Made by a program: the position numbers and the translations under genes
The notes under the pieces: generated by a model
Seen by the model: only the letters and a program-made list of their open reading frames with translations
Database searches by the model: none
What the model was told of the DNA's origin: nothing
Source of the DNA: Amoebidium appalachense
Taxonomy: Eukaryota; Ichthyosporea
Assembly (NCBI GenBank): GCA_963693365.1
Contig: CAVNZM010000005.1
Coordinates: 8,184,001 to 8,248,000 of the forward strand
Length of the DNA: 64,000 bases
Direction of reading: 5' to 3'
In this document: positions 1 to 19,124 of the stretch, in pieces
Layout of the letters: each line of letters begins with the position of its first letter
Position numbering within the stretch: position 1 is the first letter of the stretch

Positions 1-187
1 TCCACACATGCCATGCATGTATTCCTGGCACACTGTATTTTTACTTTGTACACGAAATACAGAATTCGATGTATGTACAGGACATCTTACACTAATGGTA
101 TTGACTAGGGATTTATCGAACTGGCTGTGCACGGCTGCTGGCCAAAACCCAATTCAAGCGCAAGTGGGTTGTGTGTACCAGCACCCC

Positions 188-436
188 CCCATGTGGGCTG
201 TGTGGGTAACTAAACCCGTGATCATGTGGGCTGTGTGGGTAACTAAACCCGTGATCATGTGGGCTGTGTGGGTAACTAAACCCGTGATCATGTGGGCTGT
301 GTAGGTAACTAAACCCGTGATCATGTGGGCTGTGTGGGTAACTAAACCCGTGATCATGTGGGCTGTGTGGGTAACTAAACCCGTGATCATGTGGGCTGTG
401 TGGGTAACTAAACCCGTGATCATGTGGGCTGTATGG
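188..436. repeat. 33-bp minisatellite, about 8 copies
   Basis: Tandem units of 33 bp, each containing ATGTGGGCTGTGTGGGTAAC and a GTGATCATG junction, nearly identical between copies. Because 33 is a multiple of three, each frame stays open and yields spurious repetitive ORFs on both strands. The array lies downstream of the arrestin stop codon at 747. The remaining DNA from 1 to 746 holds shorter degenerate GT-rich repeats and no gene I can support. Confidence 0.9.
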
Positions 437-746
437 ATATGTACCCCCCGACCACAAGTTATGGTGTGTGTGTGTATCCTCTCTCATGCGGGTTTTGATA
501 AATGCATCCCCACTCAGGTAGGTCGTGTGTATAAGTGCATCCCCAGGAGGGTAGCGTGGATCAGTGTGTCCCCAACCATATGGATTGTGAGGATAAGTGC
601 AAGACCAACCATGTTGGTTGTGCATAGTATATGTGTACCTGCATCGTGCGGGTTACATGGATAAGTGCAGGCCCGGTCACTATCTCCCAATCCACACCTT
701 TAGGACGTGCCTAGAAAGGCAAGCAGTGGCCGGGTGTTCCTAAGAC

Positions 747-9220
<8,474 letters not shown>

Positions 9221-9380
9221 CGTGCCGGTTGCTGCCTGCCCTGCGCCCTGTGTGTGATATGTGCCCTGTTCCCTGTGTCTCTATGCTCAATCGACGCTCC
9301 CTGCCACTCCTACCGAATGTCTGCGTGAGCTATAGTGACTGTGCAGGCTGCGCCGGCCCGCCTCTTTTACCCCCGGTCAA

Positions 9381-9408
9381 TGTGGGCACCCGCCGGCGGG
9401 TGCCCACA
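9381..9408. other. Perfect 28-bp palindrome with GCCGGC centre (copy 1)
   Basis: Each arm is TGTGGGCACCCGCC and the centre is GCCGGC. It lies 160 bp upstream of the arrestin start codon. The preceding ACCCCCGGTCA at 9369-9379 recurs inverted beside the second palindrome at 13746-13773. Confidence 0.9.
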
Positions 9409-9471
9409 CGATCGCCGCCAAAATCTGTCGCCAATTAGTAAACCAGTGGGTACCCACACCCCCAAAAAAAC

Positions 9472-9757
9472 TGTATATATATCCTTGGGGGGGTTTACGC
9501 TGTTTACTCGAGGCAAAGAGAACCAGTCTCAGGTATGGGGGGGGGGGGGTTTGCTCGGAATATCCCCTCAGCGGTATATCATGATCACGTACATAGATGT
9601 CGGGTGGTGACTATATATCAGGGTTTACTTTCTCTACGAGACACCATAAAGACTACAAGGAGAAATCAATTAGTTGGGGTTCCCCGTTTTTTTTTTTTTT
9701 TTTTTTTTTTTTGTTTTTTTTAAAGGGGCTCCCCTCGGGACACTCGGTATCAGCTGG

Positions 9758-9798
<41 letters not shown>

Positions 9799-9848
9799 TG
9801 TGTGTGTGTGCGCGTGCGCTATAATTTTGTAGTGTTGTGTTTCTCAAG
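9472..9848. repeat. Dispersed repeat, copy A
   Basis: About 375 bp matching 16808-17178 in the same orientation. The match includes GGGTTTACGCTGTTTACTCG, a G-run, CGGAATATCCCCTCAGCGGT, CATAGATGTCGGGTG, GAGACACCATAAAGACTACA, a T-run, a GT-run and TTTTGTAGTG. Differences are mainly homopolymer and microsatellite lengths plus a few substitutions. No ORF is shared, so it looks like a non-autonomous interspersed repeat. Confidence 0.9.
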
Positions 9849-10781
9849 CCAATCAATACATCTAATAAACAGGTCGTAGTTACGCGTGTTTAGTATAAAA
9901 TCAAGGATGTTGTAATTTATATCCTTGAGGAGTCTTTCCGCTCGCAGGGGAAGAGTGGGTGCAAAACCTATGGTTGTAACATGAAGTAAACAAACAAAAG
10001 CCATGGCGGCTAGTGTTTATTTGAGGGTTTATTAATGAGTTATATGATTTTTTCGATCACCAAAATACAGTATACTTTTGGGACTCGTCTGACTAGCCAA
10101 ACATAGGCGTTCGACTGAAGATCTGGATCCAAACAACGTGAGGTTGTGCTCGGGATCCGGCCCCGCTCCCTTCCATCTACCAGTATCCCTACGTGCTTTT
10201 CTTGCACCTTTCAAATAAAGCCAAAAAAGGTTACAAAAGCAAAGAAGCCTGGCGACAGCCACTTAGAGAAGTGAAAAGTCACGCCTCAGTCATGGCGGAT
10301 TCCGCAGCTGTCGGTTTGGGTCCTGTTGTGTTTTGGGCAAGGCCTCCTAAATAGCACACCTTTGGGTGCCGTTTTGCACGCGGGAGTGATATTAGTACAC
10401 ATAAAAATAAAAAAGAGTAAGAGTAATTTCCCATGTGTATATATCTGATTCGAAAGCAAAACCTTGCTTACATGTGCTAACACTTCTCCTAACCTTGCCG
10501 TCAGCAGCATGTACCAAGGGAGGAACGGCATTATGGTGTTCTATCTTTGGTTCCATTGGCTCTCAAGGCACCAACACTGTGTATACAACTGCCCAAACAT
10601 GGGTTTAGTAAACAAACTCACGGTTCTTGACCTACGGTAGGCGTTGTTCAGACCGTTCATTCACGATGTAAGGCCTTCTTGACCCGACCCATGCACACGT
10701 ATATGTCTATAAATGGCATCTATTCGGGGCAGAACATTATGCACAGGGCATGCTAACACATACTAATACGGTCCGGACAAT

Positions 10782-10814
<33 letters not shown>

Positions 10815-10843
10815 CACAAACACACACAGACACACACACACGT

Positions 10844-10887
<44 letters not shown>

Positions 10888-11043
10888 ACACACGTGACAA
10901 CACACACACGTGTACACACACACACACACACGTGTACACACACGCATGCACACAGACCCCGCACACGTGTCCACACACACACACAAACTGCTCCGAGCAC
11001 ACACAAACACGTGTGTGCACTGTGACAGGCACATACACACACG

Positions 11044-11128
<85 letters not shown>

Positions 11129-11938
11129 GTGACACACACACACACACACACACATGCACACATGCACGCCCGCGCGCACAGACATGTGGCACACCACATA
11201 CAAGCACTCTGCATATGCACACACGCACCCACAAATACGCACACGAAAACACACACAAACACACACACACACACACACGCACACACAAACACACAGACAC
11301 GTGACACACACACACACACACAAAACCAGGCGCGCGAACCGTTTGAAACAGGTTTGACACAAGCAACATAAGCACGCACATGTGCGCATCGTAACCCAGG
11401 CACACACACAAAAAACGTTAAAAAATGCACACCACCGTGAACACACACACCTTGATCTACGGACAGACACAGAATACACGCACGCGCACACACATGCACA
11501 CACACACACAGTTACAGACACACGTTGTCACCCAAACAGAACAGATGCCCTATTCACTTGCGCACATATATGACACACACGCACACACACTCTCACGCAT
11601 GCGTGAACACACACGCGCGTGCACACCGTGTCATACATTTGAGTCAGAACCCACACCGCGCCGGTAATTGTCGGACCGTGAAACACAAACACACAAACGC
11701 ACACACATGCACACACACACACACACACACACACATGCACGTGCACACCCACATGCACACACACTGCACGTTACACACACTGTCACGCACACACACACAC
11801 ACACACTAACACACACACACAGACACACACCCACAGACACACGCACACACACGTGACACACACACACACACACACAGACACACACGGCCAGTGGCCGATG
11901 GGTGATCTATGTCCTGGGTGATCGTTAATTTTTCCGTT

Positions 11939-12010
<72 letters not shown>

Positions 12011-12045
12011 CGCTCTCTCTCTCTTTCTCGCTCTCTCTCTCTCTC

Positions 12046-12076
<31 letters not shown>

Positions 12077-12215
12077 CCCTATTAGGGGGGAAAGAGGGAG
12101 GAAGAGGGAAGAATGAAGGAGAGCGAAGAAGGCAACGAGCAAGATTTCTTGGAGAGAGTGTTGTGATACACCAGTCACTGTGATTGCACGTGGGGGGGGG
12201 GGGGGGGGGGGGGGG

Positions 12216-12246
<31 letters not shown>

Positions 12247-12560
12247 GGGGGGGTAAGTGTGTGTTGGGTCGCTGTTAAAGTTTGACAAAGCGTGATGTAA
12301 CTGCCTTCCGTTTTTTTTGTTACAGAGGTGAGCATGTGTAGAAACCGTGAGGCTTGTTGTCAGTATAAGTTGATAAGTATACTTCCCTCCTTACAATAAT
12401 ATAGTGACAATGTAACCATCAGACTGCAATACTCAGCAACGGTTGAAAAGCCCCTTTCCCCCCCTCATCCCCCCTCCCCTCCTTCCCCTCCTCCCCCCTC
12501 CGACCTTCCCCTTCCTGCACCCCTCTCCCTCCCTCTCCCCCTCCCCCTTATCTTTCCCAG
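9849..12560. other. Intergenic DNA: unique stretch, then CA/GA/G-rich microsatellites
   Basis: Positions 9849-10740 are of ordinary complexity with only short ORFs and no family resemblance. From about 10780 to 11880 the DNA is a mosaic of (CA)n runs. (CT)n and (CG)n runs follow at about 11940-12060 and poly-G tracts at 12190-12255. A pyrimidine-rich stretch at 12450-12560 resembles a 3' splice-site tract. No gene is supported here. Confidence 0.75.
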
Positions 12561-12682
12561 GGCCCGACCTTAAAGAACCCAACGACTGCTACACCACACG
12601 ACACACAAACCCGACATTTAAAGCTCCCAAAGGCTACGTTGCAGCCGAAGAGAAGACAAGGGAATGGGGAAGACAACAATGA
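12561..12682 (+). CDS. Possible orphan terminal exon (about 40 codons)
   Basis: A long pyrimidine tract ending in TTTCCCAG at 12560 is followed by an open frame reading GPDLKEPNDCYTTRHTNP and then a K/A/E-rich stretch ending ...REWGRQQ and TGA at 12680-12682. Composition is non-repetitive and protein-like, unlike its surroundings. I found no convincing upstream exon and do not recognise the peptide. It may be a real last exon or chance. Confidence 0.22.
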
Positions 12683-13139
12683 TTTACAATATGAAAATGG
12701 GCCCCCGGGGGGGGGGGGGGGGGGGGGGGGGGATTAGATTGGCTTTTAGATAATATAAAGTTTTTCGTTGAGAGAGGGAGGGAGGAAGGGGGGAGAAGAG
12801 AGAGGGGGGGGGGGGGGGATGAACTGTATACAACATGTCACCAGAGGCGTGTGTGATTTCAAGAATGCCGGTCGGTTTTGACAAAAAAAAGATTTTTTTT
12901 GCTTTTGTTCTCTCTTACTTTCCTCCCGCCCCCCCCCCCCCCCCCCCCCCCTTTTTTTTTTTACATATAGCCGGGGGAGGGAGGGGGGGGGGGGGGGGGG
13001 GGAGGGGGGGATGATGCGGGATGTGTGGTCACAGTGCACTCAGGAGTTTGTGTGTGCATGCATGTGTGTCAAGTGTGTACGTGTGTGTGTGTGTGTGTGT
13101 ACATGTGTCTGTGTGTGTATGTATGTGTGTGTGTGTTTG

Positions 13140-13191
<52 letters not shown>

Positions 13192-13745
13192 GCGCGCGCG
13201 CGCCTGACTGGGTGTGTCACACGTCACGGTACGTGCTTGGGACTAACCGCGTGCTTGGCAAGCCATATGATCAGTCACATTTTGGTTCTGGATACACTAT
13301 TGAACTATCTCTCTGCTGGGGCACGAAGGCATTTGTTTTTCTCTTTTATCAATCGCGGTCTCGTGAGAACGCCAAGCAAGATAGGTGTCGGTGCAAAGCC
13401 TGCATGATTTGTAGCAAACTTCCATAATACATCAGACACAGTTTACTTATGAAAAGACAGGTTGAGCGCTGCTTAAAGGTTCAGTGTCTAGCCCCTCATT
13501 GTACGCCTGGTAGGCCGCCACCGCCCGCGATCAGATCGGGATCCGGCGAAATGTGGGCACCCAAAGTCCCAAATGTGAGCACCCACAAAAACCATCATCG
13601 TTTGCACATAAAAAAGTTACCAAAACATGACTGTAGACCCCTATAAAACGTATATGTGCGTCAATCCGACACAGTAAGGAAGCGTTTCATGTAAAAATAG
13701 TGGGGTATTAGTTATACTGGCAGAGGAGTAACGCGCTGCCGCAAG
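12683..13745. other. Intergenic spacer with poly-G and GT repeats
   Basis: Poly-G/poly-C tracts occur at 12705-12733, 12805-12818, 12930-12950 and 12975-13008, and a (GT)n block at about 13075-13190. The remainder (13210-13745) is of ordinary complexity, with two GTGGGCACCC/GTGAGCACCC motifs near 13552-13585 that resemble the neighbouring palindrome arm. No gene is supported. Confidence 0.7.
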
Positions 13746-13773
13746 TGTGGGCACCCACCGGTGGGTGCCCACA
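13746..13773. other. Perfect 28-bp palindrome with ACCGGT centre (copy 2)
   Basis: Each arm is TGTGGGCACCCACC and the centre is ACCGGT. It differs from the palindrome at 9381-9408 at two symmetrical positions, so base pairing is kept. It is followed by TGACCGGGGGT at 13779-13789, the inverse of the flank of copy 1. Confidence 0.9.
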
Positions 13774-14079
13774 TTTTCTGACCGGGGGTATGCCTGAGGT
13801 GCCAGGCTGTGCAGGCTGTAATCGGCCAAGATCAGCTGGATCGCGACCAGCGGCTCACGGTGATACAAGGCCTCCCTTGGCCTTGCTGTGATATCAGATA
13901 TTCGGCACACAAAAACAAACAGGGGACTCTGGAAGCACGAAATCATACACTGTCGTTCACTCTCACTCTCGGTTGGCGTTGGAACAGAGTCTTGGAGGGA
14001 CCGTGATAATTGCACACACTAAGCCGCAGGGAGCCAGGGGCCATGGCGGGCAGGTGAGGCCTAGGGCCTATGTGCCAGG

Positions 14080-14578
14080 ATGGGTGCAACGTGGCTGCTG
14101 CTGGCTGTGGCCGCGGCCGTGCTTGCGCTGCTGGCCGCTTGGCTGCCGCCCCAGGCGCCAGCCAGCGAGCAGCCACACACCCCGCCCATACGCGAGGGGC
14201 TGGAGTATGAGGGCGCACACACGCACCGCACAGCAGACCCCCCCCCCACCCAGGTGGAGGGCGCCGCAGGCCAACGAGACCATCGACGTGGTCTACCTGT
14301 GGGTCAACGGCTCGGACCCGGCCTGGCGTGCCCGAAGGGCAGAGACACTGAGGGACATACAGACGCAGGCGGACGCCAACGCACACACGGACCAGCGCTT
14401 TGCTGACGGTGACGAGCTCAGGTGTCTTGGTTGCCCCCTTCCCGCTCATTACCATACACCAGCACCACCACCGCCACTACCCAGCCCAACTTACACACTC
14501 CCCCGCCTCCCTCTCCCCCCTCTCTCTGCTCTCTCTCTCTCCCCTCTCTGCCTCTCTCTCTCTCCCTCCCCCCCGCCC

Positions 14579-14644
<66 letters not shown>

Positions 14645-15690
14645 CCTCTCTCGCTCGCTCTCTCTCTCTCTCTCTCGCTCTGTTGCACCATGTACACATA
14701 CATGCACCGTACCACAACACACTTTCACTGACACAGACTCGTGCACGGCATGCATGCCTGCATGCAACAGGCGCATGTGTGCTTTTTCCGTCCAAGCGCA
14801 CCCACTGACTGTCTGGTTGCAGGCACTCTCTGCGGGCGCTGCTGCACCACGGGGAGGGTCTTGGTGTGGGCACCATCCACATAGTGGTTGGCGGTGGGCA
14901 GCCGGCCTGGCTGGGTACTCTGGAGGTGGCCGGCAAGCCGCGGGTGAGGGTGGTGAGGGAGGAGGACCTGCTTGCAGCCGGCCAGGACGAGGGCGAGGCG
15001 CCTGGGCGGTGGCCAACGTTCAACAGTAATGCGCTGTTTGCCAAGCTGCACAGGGTGCCGGGGCTGGCCGAGCACTTTCTGGCCTGGGACGACGACGTGT
15101 TTCTGGACGGCAGGGTCGACCAGGCCTGGTGGCTCAGGGCTGGGCGGCCCCGTGTGTTCTGCCAGAAGTTCCACAACGCCTGCCTGGACGCCCACAGCTG
15201 CAGCAACCACAATGCAAACAGCCTGCTGCTAGCCGAGTTTGGGGGCCGGGTGGAGGAGTACCAGGCCCTGTACCATGCGCCCCTGTGGGTGCACAGGCCC
15301 CTGCTGGCCTGGCTGGCCCGTCGCTATGCACAGGAGTGGGCCCGCACGGCCACCAGCCAGTTCCGGGCGGCCAGCGACACCAACGTCAAGCAGGTGTATG
15401 CCTGGTACCTCATACGCCTGGCCGCAGACACTGTGCCCCCCCACTGCGAGATAGTGGGCTCACGGGCGGCCCACTATGTGGACCCTGCCCCGGCCACAGA
15501 GGCTCGGGGCCACTATGTGCTGGCCGAGTCGGTGGACGTCAGTGTGCGCAACGTGGGCCGGCTGCAGGGCCTAGCCACCAGGCACACGTTCCTCAACCTC
15601 AACAACAACGACCAGCCAAGGGGTGGCCCCCTGCAGCACTTTCTGGCTGCCCGCTACCCCTGGCCATCCCCCTATGAGCACACAGACTAG
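14080..15690 (+). CDS. Stealth family phosphotransferase (GlcNAc-1-phosphotransferase-like), 3 exons, 386 aa
   Basis: Exons 14080-14204, 14254-14421 and 14823-15690; phases fit exactly (2, then 2) and introns are GT-AG. The first 25 residues form a signal anchor (WLLLAVAAAVLALLAAW), predicting a type II Golgi/ER membrane protein. All four Stealth regions are visible: CR1 IDVVYLWVNGSDPAW (52-66); CR2 from DELRHSLRAL to FLAWDDDVFL (95-192); CR3 around HAPLWVHRPLL and FRAASDTNVKQVYAWY (about 249-295); and CR4 LNLNNNDQPRG ending in FLAARYPWPSPYE. The Stealth family includes animal GNPTAB, which transfers GlcNAc-1-phosphate to mannose for lysosomal targeting, and microbial capsule phosphotransferases. 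The substrate here is unknown. The length matches a minimal Stealth core without the Notch or DMAP inserts of GNPTAB. The start has A at -3 and G at +4. Confidence 0.93.
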
Positions 15691-15824
15691 TGTCGTTGTA
15701 GCTGTGGTTCGGTGCCTAGCACGCAAAGGTAACGGTTGCGAATGACCAAGCCAAGGAATTATTTTTACCCTAAGTGTGTCCAAAACGGTTGGAGGTGTCA
15801 ATGAAAGTACACAATATGTATAGT

Positions 15825-15839
15825 AATAAACTGAATAAA
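15825..15839 (+). terminator. Polyadenylation signals of the Stealth gene
   Basis: Two AATAAA hexamers at 15825-15830 and 15834-15839 lie 135-149 nt after the stop codon, in AT-rich DNA. This is the expected place for 3' end formation. Confidence 0.6.
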
Positions 15840-15995
15840 TAACTGCGTTTAGTGTTGACTTTTGCTGCTAAATTCGTTATCACTTCCATATTCTGTGTTT
15901 GCGAATATTCTGTAAAAACTGCTCCCTGGCTATATGAGTCAACTCAAAGCTTATCGTAAAGGTTGCCTTTCCTTGCATGCCCCCCCTCCCTCCTC

Positions 15996-16037
<42 letters not shown>

Positions 16038-16462
16038 TCCCGGCCCAGTTGATGCCCATTTTATATTCATGTGAGTTCGCACATGGCTTGGGGATCTAGG
16101 CAGACACTGCCGTTCAAATAATGGCTCCTTCGAGATCTCACAGATGTCACCTGCATGTGCTGTGCTGAGTCCTGGCCAGTTCTGGTGCTAAAGGACTCGT
16201 CAAGGCCGTTAAAAAAAAAATCCGGGCACGTTGCTAAGTACGTTCATACAGATTGGAACCTGCATACACTCAACGGCTTACGTGTTTAGAATCTGGTCTC
16301 GGACTGACTGTGGCGAATACCACTGTGTGTTTCAAAAAAAAAAGTTTCGACACACCCATCAGCTCACACACACGGATCTAGAGCATGCCAAAGCTTTAAT
16401 TAAGCGTCGGCTCCGCCGACCTCAGCTTGCGAACCTTTGTTGTATCTTTTTTATTGCGTGGA

Positions 16463-16504
16463 CACCAAGGCCTCCTAAGGTGTGGTATTTAGGAGGCCTT
16501 GGTG
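16463..16504. other. 16-bp stem, 10-nt loop hairpin
   Basis: CACCAAGGCCTCCTAA at 16463-16478 is perfectly complementary to TTAGGAGGCCTTGGTG at 16489-16504. A related sequence, CAAGGCCTCCTAAATA, occurs at about 10339-10354, so the motif is dispersed. It is not followed by a T-run, and nothing suggests a terminator. Confidence 0.85.
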
Positions 16505-16676
16505 GACACTGCCGTAGGCCCAGCCACATTCGACGGCCTACTGCGTTTTCCAGCACAGCCAATCAAATGCAGCCAGTGACATATGTACATGCTAGGCAAC
16601 AATGAGCGCCATCGTAGTATCGTGTCTGTTGAGGACCGTATTGGTTCAGAATCTGGCATGAGCAGCGCCTTAGCAT

Positions 16677-16760
16677 GCAACCAAGGCCCAGATTTTCACG
16701 TCCGAAGGCCGGCCCAGTGCAACCAAGGCCCAGATTTTCACGTCCGAAGGCCGGCCCAGT
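16677..16760. repeat. Perfect 42-bp tandem duplication
   Basis: Two identical 42-bp units (16677-16718 and 16719-16760) begin GCAACCAAGGCCCAGATTTT and end GGCCGGCCCAGT. They lie just upstream of dispersed repeat copy B. Confidence 0.95.
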
Positions 16761-16807
16761 GGATCATGCATCTGGTGACATCACATACGTCTGCAAGCAA
16801 GTCATGG

Positions 16808-17098
16808 CATATACATATGCTTGGGGGTTTACGCTGTTTACTCGCGAGGCAAAGAGAAACCAGTCTCAGGGATGGGGGGGGTTTTGCTCGGAATATCCCC
16901 TCAGCGGTATATCATGATCACGTACATAGATGTCGGGTGATGACTATATATCAGGGTTTACTAGAATTCTCTACGAGACACCATAAAGACTACAAGAGAA
17001 ATCAATTAGTTGGGGTTCCCCGTTTTTTTTTTTTTTTTTTTTTTTTTTTTTGTTTTTTTTTTTTAAGGGGCTCCCCTGGGACACTCGGTATCAGCTGG

Positions 17099-17139
<41 letters not shown>

Positions 17140-17178
17140 CGCGCGTGCGCTAGAATTTTGTAGTGATGTGTTTCTCAA
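16808..17178. repeat. Dispersed repeat, copy B, truncated by the assembly gap
   Basis: Matches copy A at 9472-9848 in the same orientation. The sequence stops at TGTGTTTCTCAA, where 500 Ns begin. The gap therefore lies at or inside the 3' end of this repeat. Confidence 0.9.
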
Positions 17179-17678
17179 NNNNNNNNNNNNNNNNNNNNNN
17201 NNNNNNNNNNNNNNNNNNNNNNNNNNNNNNNNNNNNNNNNNNNNNNNNNNNNNNNNNNNNNNNNNNNNNNNNNNNNNNNNNNNNNNNNNNNNNNNNNNNN
17301 NNNNNNNNNNNNNNNNNNNNNNNNNNNNNNNNNNNNNNNNNNNNNNNNNNNNNNNNNNNNNNNNNNNNNNNNNNNNNNNNNNNNNNNNNNNNNNNNNNNN
17401 NNNNNNNNNNNNNNNNNNNNNNNNNNNNNNNNNNNNNNNNNNNNNNNNNNNNNNNNNNNNNNNNNNNNNNNNNNNNNNNNNNNNNNNNNNNNNNNNNNNN
17501 NNNNNNNNNNNNNNNNNNNNNNNNNNNNNNNNNNNNNNNNNNNNNNNNNNNNNNNNNNNNNNNNNNNNNNNNNNNNNNNNNNNNNNNNNNNNNNNNNNNN
17601 NNNNNNNNNNNNNNNNNNNNNNNNNNNNNNNNNNNNNNNNNNNNNNNNNNNNNNNNNNNNNNNNNNNNNNNNNNNNNN
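17179..17678. other. Assembly gap of 500 N
   Basis: Exactly 500 unknown bases, probably a placeholder of arbitrary size. GC-rich repeat DNA lies to the left and AT-rich DNA to the right, so the join rests on scaffolding rather than contiguous sequence. Confidence 0.99.
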
Positions 17679-18039
17679 TTACTTGAAGCTTGTGTCACGA
17701 TATAAGATGAAAATAAAAATCCTAAATACAGAAAGCGGTAAAAATCGTCAAATTTCAGATAATTTGGAACTTGTCAAATTTTTATGCTTGAAATTTAAGG
17801 TTCTTATGCTTGTTTTCATCTTAATACACAAGTTATTTAACTTATTTATCAAGTAGCAAGGAATTTTGTATCTTAATAGGATGATTTCAAATCCTATTAC
17901 AACTTTTCTATAGATTCGTTTAACAAGGTGATAGTGCCCTATTCGTATCTTAGCTGCTTGTAAATATTTCTTTTGTGCAATACCGAATCTTAATTCTATG
18001 TTCGTCGTATCCTAATAATTTGTTTAACTTTACCCATCT

Positions 18040-18535
18040 GTGGAGGGGGGGCAGGTAATAAAACCGTAAGCGCAGCTACCTAATTTCGTAGGTGCTGCTA
18101 ACAGAATTGGAGGCCCAGCTACCTTTTTGTTAGACTTTCTCATTTGGGGGGGGCCGGTAACTAAATCGTAGGTGCAGGCTACCTAATTTGTAGGCGGAGC
18201 TACCATTAAATTTAATTTTTATGTTCAGCTAACAGAATTGGAGGCCCAGCTACCTTTCTGTCAAATTTTCTCATTTGGAGGATCTATAACAAAACCGTAG
18301 GTGCAGGCTACCTAATCTTGTAGGCGGAGCTGCCGTTCGATTAGATTTTTAGGTTTTGATGTTACTTTCACCCTCCCCCTAATCCATTAATTTGTAGGTA
18401 CAGTTACCTAATCTTGTAGGTGGAGCTACCGTTCAATTAGATTTTAGGTTTTGATGTTACTTTTCACCCTCCTCCTAATCCATTAACTTGCAGGTGCTGC
18501 TAACAATATTGGAGGTGTACCTACCGTTGGTTTAT
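18040..18535. repeat. Diverged tandem repeats inside the AT-rich element
   Basis: Blocks with GTAGGTGCAGGCTACCTAAT and ATTGGAGGCCCAGCTACCTT recur about 134 bp apart. A second set with TAGGTTTTGATGTTACTTT recurs about 97 bp apart. Copies differ by many substitutions, which indicates age. Confidence 0.75.
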
Positions 18536-19124
18536 AATTTTCTATGATCAATTTACTAATTTACTCTCTCTGGATACTGCAGAGGGTTTTATAAATTTTT
18601 AGGGTCAAATGACTAATTGTCATTATTTCTCTATCCCCCTCCCTAATCTATAAAATATGTCAATATGTGGGTCAGATGCCAAATCTGAAAATTGTCAATC
18701 CCGGAAAACTGTTAAATTTTAAATCTTAGAGGCCCTAAATTTAAATTTCTTAAGTAGTTAAATCTACTAAATAAAAAAAGTACTATAGTCATAATCCTCT
18801 AGAATAGAGGAAAGTATAACTGGAATATCCCATACAAATACTTTATTAGCTTATTGTCTATTGGCAATAGTAAAATATTTTTGTTGAATAAGTAATACTA
18901 TATGCTATAAACTATCTTTGTATCTTTCGATTTCATAATGTTATCTACTTCTTTAATAAGAGTAACAATGATTAACATTTGGTTGCAGGAGACCAATCAT
19001 TGTATAACGTAGTAGTATCCTCAGAGACTATTGTAAAGTTCCTTTAATTAGTAGTATTTTTTATATTCTCCGCCTTTTGAGATTAGAAAGGTTATTAAAA
19101 TTTCACATTGGAACGATGTAAAAG

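Larger units (their letters stand above)
15840..16807. other. Intergenic DNA downstream of the Stealth gene
   Basis: Contains a poly-C tract (about 15990-16035), ordinary-complexity sequence without a supported gene, the hairpin at 16463-16504 and the 42-bp tandem duplication at 16677-16760. A 124-codon ORF at 16231-16605 shows no recognisable features. Confidence 0.7.

Noticed and set aside
188-436. CRISPR-like direct repeat array
   Set aside because: Units are contiguous without unique spacers, and the context is eukaryotic; it is a minisatellite.
10032-10531. Two adjacent minus-strand ORFs of 81 and 76 codons, with AATAAA-like signals just after the second
   Set aside because: Short, no recognisable domain, no splice sites that join them convincingly; the AATAAA overlap is weak evidence alone.
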